Shown here piece by piece: positions 1-8,972 of a stretch of 64,000 nt of DNA; the stretch's first letter is position 1, and each line of letters begins with the position of its first letter. The notes beneath the pieces were generated by a model that was given only the letters and a program-made list of their open reading frames with translations, searched no databases and had not been told where the DNA came from. The DNA is from Hyphomicrobiales bacterium (GTDB taxonomy: Bacteria; Pseudomonadota; Alphaproteobacteria; Rhizobiales; Aestuariivirgaceae), in NCBI GenBank assembly GCA_025359215.1, contig JANYHE010000057.1, positions 1 through 64,000 of the forward strand, read 5' to 3'. Position numbers and translations under genes: made by a program.

Positions 1-1496
1 TGCTTGACGACGTCACTCTGGAAGTGCGGCCCGGCGAAATCCATGCGCTGCTGGGCGGCAATGGCGCGGGCAAGTCAACCATTCTCAAAATCTTGCGCGG
101 GGTCCACAAGCCAGACGCAGGTACGTTAGACGTTCTCGGCAAAAGATTGACTGAACACACCACTGAAGAATCAAAGCGCGCAGGCATTGCCATGATTTTT
201 CAAGAGATGAGTCTGGTGCCGACGTTGACCGTGGCCCAGAACATTTTTCTCGCCAACGAACTGAAGACGAATTCAGGGCTCATCGACGATGAAACCGCTG
301 TTGTTCGCGCAACAGAACTGTTCAAAAGCCTTGATGTCGATGTTGACCCCCTGGCAGAAGCTGGCAGTCTGGGTGCAGGCCAGCGCCAACTCACGGAAAT
401 TGTCAAAGCCATCGCTCAGAAAGCGCGCGTCCTCATTCTCGACGAGCCGAGCACTGCACTTTCGACCCATGATGTTGAAAAGCTTTTTGCATTTCTGAGC
501 AAACTCAAGGCAGAGGGCGTTGCCATCATTTATGTATCGCACCGCATGGACGAGGTGATGAAGATCGCGGATCGCGCGACCATTCTGCGCGATGGCCGCC
601 ACGTCATTACAGCACCGCTTTCAGACCTCTCGCTTGAATCAATCATCGAACATATCGTCGGCAAACAGTCGCGTGGGCTATCGGGCATTACGCGCGAAGA
701 TACAAGGCGCGACGACGTTCTGCTTGAACTCAAAAATGTTTCGGGACGTCACAAGCCCATCGACTTGAACTTGACTCTCCACGCTGGCGAAGTTGTTGGC
801 TTTGCAGGTCTTCTCGGCAGCGGCAGAAGTGCTGTTGCAAGATTGTTGTTCGGCATCGATCCAAAGGTGTCTGGTGATATTGCTGTGGCTGGCAAGTCGG
901 TTGATCTTAAAGGCCCTGCTGATGCCATTGCTCAAGGTATTGCCCTCATCCCCGAAGACCGGTTGCGCCAAGGTGTGGTGCTTGAACACAGTGTTGCTGA
1001 CAACATCAGTCTTTCGGTTTTTGACCGCATCAGCACGCGGGGATGGATATCAAAACAGAAATGGGGCGATCTCGCGGCGGAGAAAATCCAGTCCCTGAAG
1101 GTCAAGACCTCCTCTGCGGCTGCGCCAGTCCGCACCCTTTCTGGCGGCAACCAGCAGAAGGTTGTGCTGGCAAAGTGGCTGGCTTCAGATCCCCGTATTG
1201 TCATTTTTGATGAGCCGACCGCAGGCATCGACATTGGCAGCAAGTCCGAAATCATCCAGCTCATTCGTGAACTGGCGCGCCAGGGAAAAGCCATCATCGT
1301 GATTTCTTCCGAACTCAATGAACTGCTTGCGGCCTGTGACCGCATCCTTGTGATGTCAGATGGCCGCTTGCTGCGTGACATGCGCCGCGACGAATTCGAA
1401 GATCCCGCATCGGAACATCACACTGCAGCAAGCAACATGCAATTTGCCGAGCGCAAACTCCAAACAATCCTTCAAGAGGTTCGAAAACATGGCTGA
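1..1496 (+). CDS. Ribose-type sugar ABC transporter, double ATP-binding protein (5' end outside window)
   Basis: ATPase of a carbohydrate ABC importer of the RbsA/MglA class, with two fused nucleotide-binding domains in one chain on the cytoplasmic face. The reading frame is open to the left edge, so the true start is missing; the first visible residues are LDDVTLEVRPGE. Domain 1 has Walker A GGNGAGKST, signature LGAGQRQ and Walker B VLILDEPS. Domain 2 has the degenerate Walker A typical of this class (GLLGSGRSA), signature LSGGNQQK and Walker B IVIFDEPT. The stop overlaps the permease start by 8 bases, so the two are translationally coupled. The substrate-binding protein is not in view and presumably lies to the left. 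The sugar cannot be named from the sequence. Confidence 0.93.
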   Translation, partial: LDDVTLEVRPGEIHALLGGNGAGKSTILKILRGVHKPDAGTLDVLGKRLTEHTTEESKRAGIAMIFQEMSLVPTLTVAQNIFLANELKTNSGLIDDETAVVRATELFKSLDVDVDPLAEAGSLGAGQRQLTEIVKAIAQKARVLILDEPSTALSTHDVEKLFAFLSKLKAEGVAIIYVSHRMDEVMKIADRATILRDGRHVITAPLSDLSLESIIEHIVGKQSRGLSGITREDTRRDDVLLELKNVSGRHKPIDLNLTLHAGEVVGFAGLLGSGRSAVARLLFGIDPKVSGDIAVAGKSVDLKGPADAIAQGIALIPEDRLRQGVVLEHSVADNISLSVFDRISTRGWISKQKWGDLAAEKIQSLKVKTSSAAAPVRTLSGGNQQKVVLAKWLASDPRIVIFDEPTAGIDIGSKSEIIQLIRELARQGKAIIVISSELNELLAACDRILVMSDGRLLRDMRRDEFEDPASEHHTAASNMQFAERKLQTILQEVRKHG

Positions 1497-2457
1497 GGCT
1501 TTGACACCTTCACTCGCAATGCGTCTTGGGCTCACCAACTGGCGCCAGAACATTATCTACATCGGCTTTGTCGGCATTTTCATTTTCTTTGCGATAACTT
1601 TGGGCCACAAAGGATTTCTCGACACCAACAATCTTCTCAACATTGTGCGCCAGACAGCACCCATCGCCATCATGGCCGTGGCCATGACCTATGTGCTGGC
1701 AGCCGGAGAAATTGATCTTTCCATCGGTGCTGTGGCGGGTCTTGCCTCGGTCGCTGCGGCCATGGCGATGGATGTTGGTGGTGTGCCTTTAGGCATTCTT
1801 GCAGGTGTTGCGACGGGTTTGATTGTGGGGGTCATCAATGGTGTGATCAGCACGCGCATTGGCATTCCGACGTTCCTCACCACGCTTGCCATGATGGGTG
1901 TTGCCAAGGGAACCTCCATGTGGGTCAGCGGCACCAAGGCCGTGCCGGTCTTGAGTGATGGTTACAACTGGTTCTTTGGTGGCGGCTATGTCGGCCCTCT
2001 GCCGGTGTTGCTATTCTGGATGTTGATCGCTGCAGTGATCGGACATATTGTGCTCAGGCGTTCGACTTTTGGTCGTTGGGTTCTGGCCACTGGCGGCAGT
2101 GAAACGGCTGCACGCTATTCCGGCATCAACACCCGCAATATCAAATTCAAGGTGCTCATCATCTCGAGTTTTGCCGCAGCAATCGCGGGCATGCTCTATG
2201 CAGGACGCTTTCAAACAGGCCGCTTTCAATTGGGCGAGGGTGATGAACTTTCTGTCATCGCAGCGGCCGTGCTCGGCGGCACCAGTCTGTTTGGCGGCAA
2301 GGGCACGGTCGTGGGATCGATCATGGGGGCCCTGATGATTGGCCTCATCAACAATGGCCTTATTCTTGCGGGCCTCGAATTTTCACAGCAGCTCATTGCC
2401 CGAGGCCTCATCATCATTCTGGCCGTGGCCATTTCACAGAACAGGAAGTCAACATGA
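1489..2457 (+). CDS. Ribose-type sugar ABC transporter permease
   Basis: Inner-membrane permease of the RbsC/BPD_transp_2 family, about 322 residues with many hydrophobic segments and the family's central EIDLSIGAV-type motif (AAGEIDLSIGAVAGL). The start was set at ATG 1489, inside the end of the ATPase gene, because AAGAGGT lies 8-14 bases upstream; a frame-open extension to 1360 has no ribosome site and unrelated sequence. It partners the upstream double ATPase. Only one permease gene is present, so the channel is probably a homodimer, as in RbsC. Its stop overlaps the next gene in an ATGA junction. Confidence 0.92.
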   Translation: MAEALTPSLAMRLGLTNWRQNIIYIGFVGIFIFFAITLGHKGFLDTNNLLNIVRQTAPIAIMAVAMTYVLAAGEIDLSIGAVAGLASVAAAMAMDVGGVPLGILAGVATGLIVGVINGVISTRIGIPTFLTTLAMMGVAKGTSMWVSGTKAVPVLSDGYNWFFGGGYVGPLPVLLFWMLIAAVIGHIVLRRSTFGRWVLATGGSETAARYSGINTRNIKFKVLIISSFAAAIAGMLYAGRFQTGRFQLGEGDELSVIAAAVLGGTSLFGGKGTVVGSIMGALMIGLINNGLILAGLEFSQQLIARGLIIILAVAISQNRKST

Positions 2458-2765
2458 ACAAGTCCGGATGCACCATCATCGGAACCGTGGTCGCAAAGCC
2501 CGAAAAGCGCGATGAATTAATGCGCATTCTCGCAGCCCAAGTCGCGCCCACGCGGGCCGAACCTGGCTGCATCAATTACGACTTTCATTGTGATCAAGCG
2601 GATCCGAACACTTTTATATTTTATGAGAACTTCGCGAGCAAAGAGGCCTTGGAAGACCATCTAAAGAAGGCGCATTTGAAGCCCTTGATTGACAGATTGG
2701 ACGAACTGTTGGCCAAGCCCGTGGATATTCGATATCTTGAAATGCTGAGCTTGCGGGCTGAGTGA
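2454..2765 (+). CDS. ABM-domain (antibiotic biosynthesis monooxygenase / YgiN-like) protein
   Basis: Small 103-residue cytoplasmic protein of the dimeric alpha+beta barrel ABM family. Visible family features are the first strand IIGTVVAKPEKRDEL, the segment EPGCINYDFHCD, the strand FIFYENFASKEAL and the following HLKKAH helix. Members include the quinol monooxygenase YgiN and LsrG, which processes phospho-AI-2. The gene overlaps the sugar permease by 4 bases (ATGA), so it belongs to the transporter operon and may act on the imported compound or a product of it. An LsrG-like role is only an analogy; there is no lsrF or lsrK in view. Confidence 0.85.
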   Translation: MNKSGCTIIGTVVAKPEKRDELMRILAAQVAPTRAEPGCINYDFHCDQADPNTFIFYENFASKEALEDHLKKAHLKPLIDRLDELLAKPVDIRYLEMLSLRAE

Positions 2766-2837
2766 AAGACTGAGACACTGCATAGCCCCTAGATTTGCAG
2801 ACACTTTGCCCCTTTAAAATGAGGCAGGGAAAGGATC

Positions 2838-2915
2838 ATGGGAAAAGGCAATTTCACTGAAGACTTCAGGTTGGATACAATCAAGCAGATCAGGTTGATT
2901 TTTAATGTAACCTGA
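2838..2915 (+). pseudogene. Remnant of IS3-family transposase OrfA (N-terminus only)
   Basis: A 25-codon frame starting MGKGNFTEDFRLDTIKQI matches the opening of IS3-group OrfA proteins, which typically begin M-G-K-x-N/R-F-T-x-E-F-K-x-D-A-V-x-Q-I. A good ribosome site (AGGGAAAGG) precedes the ATG. The similarity stops after about 18 residues and the frame ends soon after. No OrfB, no right end and no clear terminal repeats are present, so this is a decayed fragment. It lies between two convergent operons. Confidence 0.55.
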
Positions 2916-2936
2916 AAATCTTCGAATTGCAGAATA

Positions 2937-2959
2937 GCAAAACGAAACTTCGTTTTAGC
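2937..2959. terminator. Possible bidirectional terminator between convergent operons
   Basis: Perfect 8-base arms AAAACGAA (2939-2946) and TTCGTTTT (2949-2956) separated by AC, flanked by GC on both sides. In practice the hairpin would open a 4-base loop. The right arm is T-rich on the plus strand and, by symmetry, on the minus strand. It sits between the ABM gene (plus) and the hisD-like gene (minus), where a shared terminator is expected. Stem stability is modest. Confidence 0.4.
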
Positions 2960-3056
2960 ACTTCTTGAACCAGATGCGGACTTGCGTATGAGCCGAAACC
3001 TCTGATGTCATCTATTCGATTAGGCAATCGTTTTCTGACCGCAATTTTCAAAGTTG

Positions 3057-4364
3057 CTAAATTGACTGCATCCGGTCAAGTCTCAACTGCGCGGCGCGGC
3101 GGTGGCCTTCGAGGCCTTCGCTGGCACTTTGGCGTGTGGCCGGACCAGCCAACGTTCTAACGCCGCGTTCGTCCAGCCACTGATGGGTTGCAATTTTGAC
3201 ATAGGCGCCTACCCAAAGGCCGCCTGTGTATTTGCTAGCCCCCATCGTCGGTAAGGTGTGATTGGTGCCGCAGCACTTATCGGAATAGACAACACTGGCG
3301 AGTTGTCCGATGAACAATGAACCATAGTTGCGCACCTTTGCTGCTGTTGCATGAGCGTCGGCGGTGTGAATTTGAAGATGCTCTGCCGCCACAAAATCAG
3401 AATATCTGATCATTGCAGCTTCGTCAGCGCAGACTGTGATTTCGCCGTAGTCTCTCCACGCTTGCGCTGCGACATTTGCTGTTGAGAGATTTTCGAGTTG
3501 GCGGTTCACTTCTTTGAGCGTTGCCTCCGCAAGTTTGGCATCGGTTGTGATAAGGCCAACGCGAGTGCGGACGTCGTGTTCGGCTTGGGCCAGTAAATCT
3601 GTGGCAATCATTTCGGCATCACCCGTCGCATCTGCCAGAATGAATATTTCTGAAGGGCCGGCCAATTGGTCAATTCCAACAGGGCCGAACACTTGGCGCT
3701 TGGCCTCATTGACGAAGGCATTGCCGGGGCCAACGATCTTTGTGACTGCGGGCACAGTTTCAGTGCCGAAGGCCATGGCGGCGATGGCTTGAGCACCGCC
3801 AATGCGGAATATGCGGTCAGCGCCAGAAAGATGGCAACCTGCAATCATCGCCGGATGGGCATTGGGCGGCAGGCAGGCCACAATTTCATCAACACCCGCA
3901 ACTTTGGCCGGTACTATGGTCATGACGGGTGCCGACAACAAGGGATAGCGGCCGCCTGGCACATAGCAGCCCACTCGTTCAATCGGGATCACACGGTGGC
4001 CCAGATGTACGCCCGGCAATGTTTCGATTTCGAGTGGTGAGATTGTAGAGAGTTGCGCCTTGGCAAAGTTGCGCACATTTTCAATGGCGAACTCTGTGTC
4101 TTTGCGCGTCTGTGGGTCGAGCGCATTCAACGCGGCTTCGCGGTCTTTTGCCGTAACCTCAAACTGGGTGAGTTCTGATTTATCAAAGCGAAGGGCGTAA
4201 TCTCGAACAGCGACATCACCACGTTTGCGCACGTCGAGAAGAATTTCGGCAACGAGAGCAGCAACCGATGTGTTGTCGTCACTTTGATTGAGTTTGGGGG
4301 CTTTGACAAAGCGAACATTTTCAGTTGGTGAGGGCACGACGTATTTTCCTTTAGAAAAATGCAA
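3057..4364 (-). CDS. Histidinol dehydrogenase-like zinc alcohol/aldehyde dehydrogenase (HpsN-like), copy 1
   Basis: 435-residue member of the histidinol dehydrogenase superfamily, NAD-dependent enzymes that can take a primary alcohol through the aldehyde to the acid. The family's zinc and catalytic residues are all in place: Q260 and H263 (LAQAEHD), the catalytic pair E328-H329 (AAEHLQ), D362 (YSDKCCGTNH) and H421 (EGLEGHRRA). The motifs GCYVPGGRYP and [12 protein letters not shown] are also clear. It is not in a histidine operon. It is the last gene of a leftward transport operon and has a paralogue at 12128-13435, so a catabolic role like that of HpsN (2,3-dihydroxypropane-1-sulfonate dehydrogenase) fits better than histidine synthesis. 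The true substrate is unknown. Confidence 0.88.
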   Translation of the reverse strand: MHFSKGKYVVPSPTENVRFVKAPKLNQSDDNTSVAALVAEILLDVRKRGDVAVRDYALRFDKSELTQFEVTAKDREAALNALDPQTRKDTEFAIENVRNFAKAQLSTISPLEIETLPGVHLGHRVIPIERVGCYVPGGRYPLLSAPVMTIVPAKVAGVDEIVACLPPNAHPAMIAGCHLSGADRIFRIGGAQAIAAMAFGTETVPAVTKIVGPGNAFVNEAKRQVFGPVGIDQLAGPSEIFILADATGDAEMIATDLLAQAEHDVRTRVGLITTDAKLAEATLKEVNRQLENLSTANVAAQAWRDYGEITVCADEAAMIRYSDFVAAEHLQIHTADAHATAAKVRNYGSLFIGQLASVVYSDKCCGTNHTLPTMGASKYTGGLWVGAYVKIATHQWLDERGVRTLAGPATRQSASEGLEGHRRAAQLRLDRMQSI

Positions 4365-4384
4365 ATAAATTTTGGATTGTAATT

Positions 4385-5527
4385 TTACGCGATTTCACTT
4401 TCCATCTGAGCTTGCCTCACCTGCATGAGCAGCGACATCTCATCATAGAGCGTCCACTCTTCGACAATTTTGCCGTCCCTATAGTGGAAGTGTGAAATAC
4501 CCATCACTTGAACGCGTTTGCCCGTGGGCGCGCCCAAGCTTTTTAAAATACCAAAACCAAGATGATGGCCTTCCATCAGCCAACGCACGGCAACCTTGGT
4601 TCCACCTTCTTCACACTCAACCGAACAGACATGTTGAGGCATGAAACCTGCATCCGGGATCGAGCCGATCAATCCCAGATATTGATGCAGAACACCGGCA
4701 GCACCCGTGATCTCACGTAACAGTGGACCATGATATTGAACCGTGGGAGCGTAGACATTCTTCATCACGCCAAACATCCGCTTGTTGAAAGCTTCATGCA
4801 GCCAGCGCAGTGTTTCGGCCTCAAGCTCGGTATTGGCAATCGAAACATCTGCCACTGACTCTGGCGGATATTGCCCCAGCAATCTGCGGTTCTCACCGAT
4901 GTCAAATGTCGTCAGGCCTTTTTCGATCCGCGACTTGGCCATCGTTTCAGCATAGGCCAGAGGATCAAGACCCAGCTGGCGAAATAGCATCATGGTGTCG
5001 GATACAATCCACTCGCAGTAAATGCGGTTTTTGAGGATCATGCAATCGGCAAAAGTGCGCGTGGTGAAGTTGCGCCCGGTGGCCTCACCATAGAGGCCGG
5101 ATTGACTGTGGCGTCCGGAGCCCGTGACCAAATGCGAGGTGTAGAAACCATCAACATCATTGCCATTCCAAATCACTTGCGTGGCCATGCCCCGCCGCTC
5201 TGGCATGGAGACAATACGCTGGATCGTATCATGCACAACATCTTCGCGGTTATAGACGGTTCCCATCGTGCCGTAGATCACACAGTTATGGGTATAGTGT
5301 GAATAGATCAGCCCAATGTTGCGCTCATCCCAAATGCGGTGCGTACAGCGCACGATATAGTCGACGATATCAGTGTAGATGTCATCAAAACCGTCCATTG
5401 ATTGAACGCGGTTTCTGCCTTCGGGCACCAAGTCGACAAAGTCGCGTCGCTCAACTTGCAAAACTTTTTCTGTGTTGATCGCGATAGATGAAATATTGTC
5501 TCTCGATGTCTTTTCGGATTCTTTCAT
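4385..5527 (-). CDS. Double NTF2/SnoaL-like domain protein, copy 1
   Basis: 380-residue soluble protein with two tandem NTF2-like (SnoaL/ester-cyclase type) alpha+beta cone domains: roughly residues 45-200 and 225-370. Shared landmarks with the paralogue at 8973-9941 include IWDERN/IWEDRK, VIWNGNDVDGF/VIWSGNENDGF, YCEWIVSD/YDEWVVHD, FRQLGLDP/VRQLGLDP, GAPTGKRVQVMGISH/GAPTGAKVHIMGISH and a C-terminal LYDE/LYDV. No signal peptide is seen. The gene sits 3 bases downstream of the malG-like permease gene and 20 bases before the hisD-like gene, so it belongs to the transport operon. NTF2-like folds may be enzymes (isomerases, dehydratases, cyclases) or binding proteins; no specific reaction can be assigned. 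Confidence 0.8.
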   Translation of the reverse strand: MKESEKTSRDNISSIAINTEKVLQVERRDFVDLVPEGRNRVQSMDGFDDIYTDIVDYIVRCTHRIWDERNIGLIYSHYTHNCVIYGTMGTVYNREDVVHDTIQRIVSMPERRGMATQVIWNGNDVDGFYTSHLVTGSGRHSQSGLYGEATGRNFTTRTFADCMILKNRIYCEWIVSDTMMLFRQLGLDPLAYAETMAKSRIEKGLTTFDIGENRRLLGQYPPESVADVSIANTELEAETLRWLHEAFNKRMFGVMKNVYAPTVQYHGPLLREITGAAGVLHQYLGLIGSIPDAGFMPQHVCSVECEEGGTKVAVRWLMEGHHLGFGILKSLGAPTGKRVQVMGISHFHYRDGKIVEEWTLYDEMSLLMQVRQAQMESEIA

Positions 5528-5530
5528 AAC

Positions 5531-6412
5531 TCAACCTTTCACAGCGCCTGCTGTAAGACCAGCCACCAATTGGCGCTGGAAGAACATGATCAAGACAAAC
5601 AAAGGTGCTGTCGCCGAAACCACGGCTGCAACAGCATACATCACATGACCTTCTGATTGGATTTTGAACAAGAAGCTTGAAATTTTAGGGATCATGGTTT
5701 GATTTTCTTGGGTGAGCAACATCGATGTGACAGCAAAATCATTATACCCCAAAAGGAAACTGAAAAGACCCGTGGTGATCACACCCGGCCACATCACGGG
5801 CATCACTGCCAAGCGAAAGGCTTGGAACCTCGAGCAGCCATCAACCAACGCGCTTTCATCCAACTCCTTTGGAATGTTGACGAAAAATGAATAGAGCATC
5901 CAAAGTGTAAAAGGTTGGTTCAACGCCACCAACACGATAATGGTGGTGGGCAAATAGCCCCAGATATTCAGTTGAAAGAACGGCAGCAAATAACCTGAAA
6001 CCAAAGTTATGTCTGGCATCGCCCTGAATACTAGGGCCACAATCAAAATCCAGAATTTATAGCGATGAACTGAGCGCGAAAGCGCATATCCACCTAACGT
6101 TCCAAGCGTCAGTGATATCGTAGTTACACAGGTTGCAACAATTGCAGTGTTGATGACCGAACGCCAAAACTGGCTTTCCACCCATGCGCCATAATAGCCG
6201 TCACCGGTAAATGCTGATCCCGTTTGTTGAATAGTCTTTACGCCGAAAACAGCGTTCTGCCAGGTTTCACGGGAAAAGAAATCAGACTCAACTTTGAACG
6301 ATCCCCAAACAGTCCAAACATAAGGGAAGGCTGCCAAAACCAACCAAAACAAAACAAAGGCTGTTGACATAGCTGCAAGATGGAACGGGCGGCGATGGGC
6401 AACTGAGCTCAT
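5531..6412 (-). CDS. Sugar ABC transporter permease, MalG type
   Basis: 293-residue inner-membrane permease of the carbohydrate (CUT1) family. It has an N-terminal membrane segment (FVLFWLVLAAFPYVWTVWGSF) and the characteristic EAA loop near residues 180-200 (ELDESALVDGCSRFQAFRLAVMP). It pairs with the MalF-like permease directly upstream in transcription; the two genes overlap by 4 bases. A sizeable periplasmic loop follows the first helix. The substrate is set by the binding protein at 7520-8758. Confidence 0.9.
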   Translation of the reverse strand: MSSVAHRRPFHLAAMSTAFVLFWLVLAAFPYVWTVWGSFKVESDFFSRETWQNAVFGVKTIQQTGSAFTGDGYYGAWVESQFWRSVINTAIVATCVTTISLTLGTLGGYALSRSVHRYKFWILIVALVFRAMPDITLVSGYLLPFFQLNIWGYLPTTIIVLVALNQPFTLWMLYSFFVNIPKELDESALVDGCSRFQAFRLAVMPVMWPGVITTGLFSFLLGYNDFAVTSMLLTQENQTMIPKISSFLFKIQSEGHVMYAVAAVVSATAPLFVLIMFFQRQLVAGLTAGAVKG

Positions 6413-7440
6413 GTGCGGAATCCAAATTCACGCGCGGTTCGTATCAAGATTGGTGTGAGCAATATGATGACCCCTGTAATCGTCAGAACGGATGTTGCGG
6501 CGGCAGAACTGAAGAGTTGGGCGCTTTGGTTATTCAGCGCGGTATAGATGCTATAGCTGAGTGATGTCGCGTTCGCTGCCGCATTGAAGCCGATGATGGG
6601 TTCAAGCACTCTAAAATTGTCCATAAGTTGAACCAATGTGACAAACACCGCCAAAGGCAGCAAGGTTGGTAAAATGACAAACCGAACCCTTTGAAAGCGG
6701 CTTGCGCCATCAATCATCGCCGATTCCATCGTATCGGATGGAACAGTTTGCAGACCTGAATAAAACACAATGAACGAAAAGGGGGCGTTGGTCCAAATGC
6801 CATAACAAATGAGTGTAATCCACGTCATGGTTGGCGATGCTTTTAATGAGAGATCAGGGTTGTTGGTGATGTGTTGAATGGCGGCCCCCAGAATTCCTTC
6901 AGCGTTGATCATCCAAAAAACGACGAGAGATCCAATCAAAGGGGTGACGACCATGGGAAGCAACGAGAAGAAAATAACAGGCCCCTTGATGAATTTAGGG
7001 ACGGCATTGACGGCTAGTGCAATCACAAATCCTAAGCACATGGCAAGTGGCGTAACGGTGAGCGCATAGGTGAGGGTGAATACCAATGCGCGATAGAATG
7101 GCAGATCGTAGAGGCGGCTGACTTTCTCAAAGAAACCTGCGTTTGCAGAAACGATATTGCCAATGTCCAAAAATGCCAAATGGTTGTGATCTTCATAAAT
7201 TCCAAAACCATTGAACTTTCCCAATGGCTGTTCGCGACGAATTTTTTCCGTGGCTTCAGAATCAACACGCGTTTCCTTCACGCAACCGCCAAGCGGTTGA
7301 CACGTTTCACTCATCACCAGAATTTTATCATGCTGGATGTAAAGCGATTGGACGACAATGGAAACAATTGGCGTAGCGATAAATAAGAGCATCGCCACGA
7401 TCGATGGTAAGATAAAAGCTAAAAATGTCCGATGTGGCAT
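6409..7440 (-). CDS. Sugar ABC transporter permease, MalF type
   Basis: Membrane permease of the CUT1 family, 343 residues from the preferred start. ATG 7440 (MPHRTFLAFILPSIVAM) is favoured because a GGAG lies about 10 bases upstream and homologues begin just before this first helix; an ATG at 7485 is in frame but has no ribosome site. It has a long periplasmic loop of about 80 residues after helix 1, then several helices and an EAA loop (DTMESAMIDGASRFQRVRFVILP). It forms the heterodimeric channel with the MalG-type partner. Confidence 0.88.
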   Translation of the reverse strand: MPHRTFLAFILPSIVAMLLFIATPIVSIVVQSLYIQHDKILVMSETCQPLGGCVKETRVDSEATEKIRREQPLGKFNGFGIYEDHNHLAFLDIGNIVSANAGFFEKVSRLYDLPFYRALVFTLTYALTVTPLAMCLGFVIALAVNAVPKFIKGPVIFFSLLPMVVTPLIGSLVVFWMINAEGILGAAIQHITNNPDLSLKASPTMTWITLICYGIWTNAPFSFIVFYSGLQTVPSDTMESAMIDGASRFQRVRFVILPTLLPLAVFVTLVQLMDNFRVLEPIIGFNAAANATSLSYSIYTALNNQSAQLFSSAAATSVLTITGVIILLTPILIRTAREFGFRT

Positions 7441-7519
7441 CTGGGCGAATCTCCAAAGATGACAGCTAAAAATGCCGACGACCATAAGCGTTGTGCGAAT
7501 GGCCGTCGGTAATTTTTAG

Positions 7520-8758
7520 TTACTTCAGAAAGCCACCTTCCTTAGCGGCGGCATTGTAAGCAGCTTCGACACCGGCCATGGCCTTATCGGCATCCTGGCT
7601 GCCCTTAATGAAATCAGCAAGGCCAGTGCTTAGAGCTGTGTGCAAAAGACCCATATAAGGGACCATCGGGTAAGGTTTTGCGCCACCAGTGGCCGTATCA
7701 ATCACGCCGGCAGCTGTTGGTCCGGGTTTATAGCCTTTTATCAACCAAGTCGCCGCTTGGGGATTCTTTGCAGCGATTTCTGGTGCCGTGCCGTGCATCA
7801 TCGCTTGGAATGATGCGTCAGCATCTTCGTCCGAAATATTCTTGGCAATGCTGAAGCCATCCCACCAGAGAGCTGCAGCGGGAGTCGTTCCGCCACCCAC
7901 TGTTGGAGCCCCGGCAAATACTGTGTTGGCAACTACATCAGCAGTGGCGACTTTTGGATCAACCGCAGCGCCAGCCAGTGAGCCCCAATTATTCGAAATG
8001 GCAATCTTCCCGCCTTGGTAGTCCTTGTTCAATTCATCAGCGCCATATGTCAGGTAATCAGGGCTCATGAATTTTGTTAACGCCAGCATAGTGGCGAGTG
8101 TTGCTTTGCCTTTTTCGTTGTTGATGGCGAGCTTGGCCGAACCTGGCTCAAAGAATTCGCCGCCATAGCCCAGATACATATTTACAAATTCTGCGGCGAG
8201 GTCCCACCCTGCCTTGTCGGCAGCACCGAGTGGATATTTGACAACGCCTTTGTCTTGCAGGGTCTTGGCGGCGGCCAGCACGTCTTCGTAAGTTTTAGGA
8301 GCCGCAATGCCAGCCTTGGCGAGCATGTCCTTCCGATAAAAAAGATGTTGCGAGTTCGCCATGAAAGCTACTGCCATAACTTTACCATCGATTTTAATCA
8401 GCTGGTTAGGTTGAAGGTCTTTGCCGTATTTCGCAACAAGATCATCAAGTGGCCGAATGAGGCCGCCGCTGAGAAGGGGAACAACCGAGTTGTTGGCAAC
8501 CATTGCAATGGTGTATTCTGCGGGATTGGCTGTTAGCGCAGGCACTTGCAAATTTTTATGTTCAGCTGTCTGATTTTTCGTTATTTTTACAGTGGCGCTT
8601 GCGCATTCTTCTGCGGCTGCTGCCACAACTTTCAATGCCGCAAAGTCATTGGACAGTATGCGCACTGAACCAGATTTAATGCCGCAATCAGCGTGGGCCA
8701 TAGTGGAAGCCATTGCCATGGCACCCGCTAAGAGTAGTGTTTTTAATGTTATTTTCAT
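7520..8758 (-). CDS. Sugar ABC transporter substrate-binding protein (MalE-like)
   Basis: 412-residue periplasmic solute-binding protein (family 1). A clear Sec signal peptide (MKITLKTLLLAGAMAMASTMAHA) is followed by a mature domain with cluster-typical features: KNQTAEHKNLQVPALTANPAEYTIAMV and LIRPLDDLVAKYG near the N-terminus, and an aromatic-rich segment ALWWDGFSIAKN. It is the first gene of the leftward operon that continues with both permeases, a SnoaL-like protein and a HisD-like enzyme. Two LacI-type operators lie upstream. The ligand is probably a polyol, sugar or related hydroxylated compound, inferred from the transporter family and the alcohol-oxidising enzymes nearby. Confidence 0.9.
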   Translation of the reverse strand: MKITLKTLLLAGAMAMASTMAHADCGIKSGSVRILSNDFAALKVVAAAAEECASATVKITKNQTAEHKNLQVPALTANPAEYTIAMVANNSVVPLLSGGLIRPLDDLVAKYGKDLQPNQLIKIDGKVMAVAFMANSQHLFYRKDMLAKAGIAAPKTYEDVLAAAKTLQDKGVVKYPLGAADKAGWDLAAEFVNMYLGYGGEFFEPGSAKLAINNEKGKATLATMLALTKFMSPDYLTYGADELNKDYQGGKIAISNNWGSLAGAAVDPKVATADVVANTVFAGAPTVGGGTTPAAALWWDGFSIAKNISDEDADASFQAMMHGTAPEIAAKNPQAATWLIKGYKPGPTAAGVIDTATGGAKPYPMVPYMGLLHTALSTGLADFIKGSQDADKAMAGVEAAYNAAAKEGGFLK

Positions 8759-8843
8759 TTTTATTCCTCCGGTTTAAAACTTTGACGTGTGCAACTTTTG
8801 TTTAATATACCTGTCAATAATTCCAGACAGCCTGATGCATTTG

Positions 8844-8859
8844 TTGCATTCGTATGCAA
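8844..8859. promoter_or_regulatory. LacI-family operator O1
   Basis: TTGCATTCGTATGCAA is a near-perfect palindrome centred on CG, the classic layout of LacI/GalR operators. It lies 86 bases upstream of the malE-like start, in the divergent control region. It shares the TTGCATNCGTAT core with sites at 8916 and 10998. The LacI-type regulator encoded at 9972-10985 is the obvious candidate to bind it. Confidence 0.7.
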
Positions 8860-8915
8860 TAAACTAAACACAGTTTAGCGTGGTTTGCAAGTCGCTATAT
8901 TGACGGGGTCAGGAC

Positions 8916-8931
8916 TTGCATACGTATTCAT
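8916..8931. promoter_or_regulatory. LacI-family operator O2
   Basis: TTGCATACGTATTCAT has the same 12-base core as the site at 10998 and an imperfect dyad around ACGT. It lies 42 bases upstream of the rightward start at 8973, a position that could block its promoter. Centre-to-centre distance to O1 is 72 bases, about seven helical turns, so a bound dimer pair or tetramer could loop the divergent promoters. Confidence 0.7.
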
Positions 8932-8972
8932 GTCGTGGCACTCTTGAAGAAATTTGAATCGAGAGGGCTAGC

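Noticed and set aside
2454-2765. Calling the first operon an AI-2 (Lsr) system because of an RbsA-like ATPase plus ABM protein
   Set aside because: Only one permease is present and no lsrB, lsrF, lsrK or lsrR is in view; the ABM family is too broad.
3057-4364. Naming the HisD-like genes hisD
   Set aside because: No other histidine genes nearby, two paralogues in a transport operon, and HpsN-like C-terminal motifs; a catabolic dehydrogenase is more likely.
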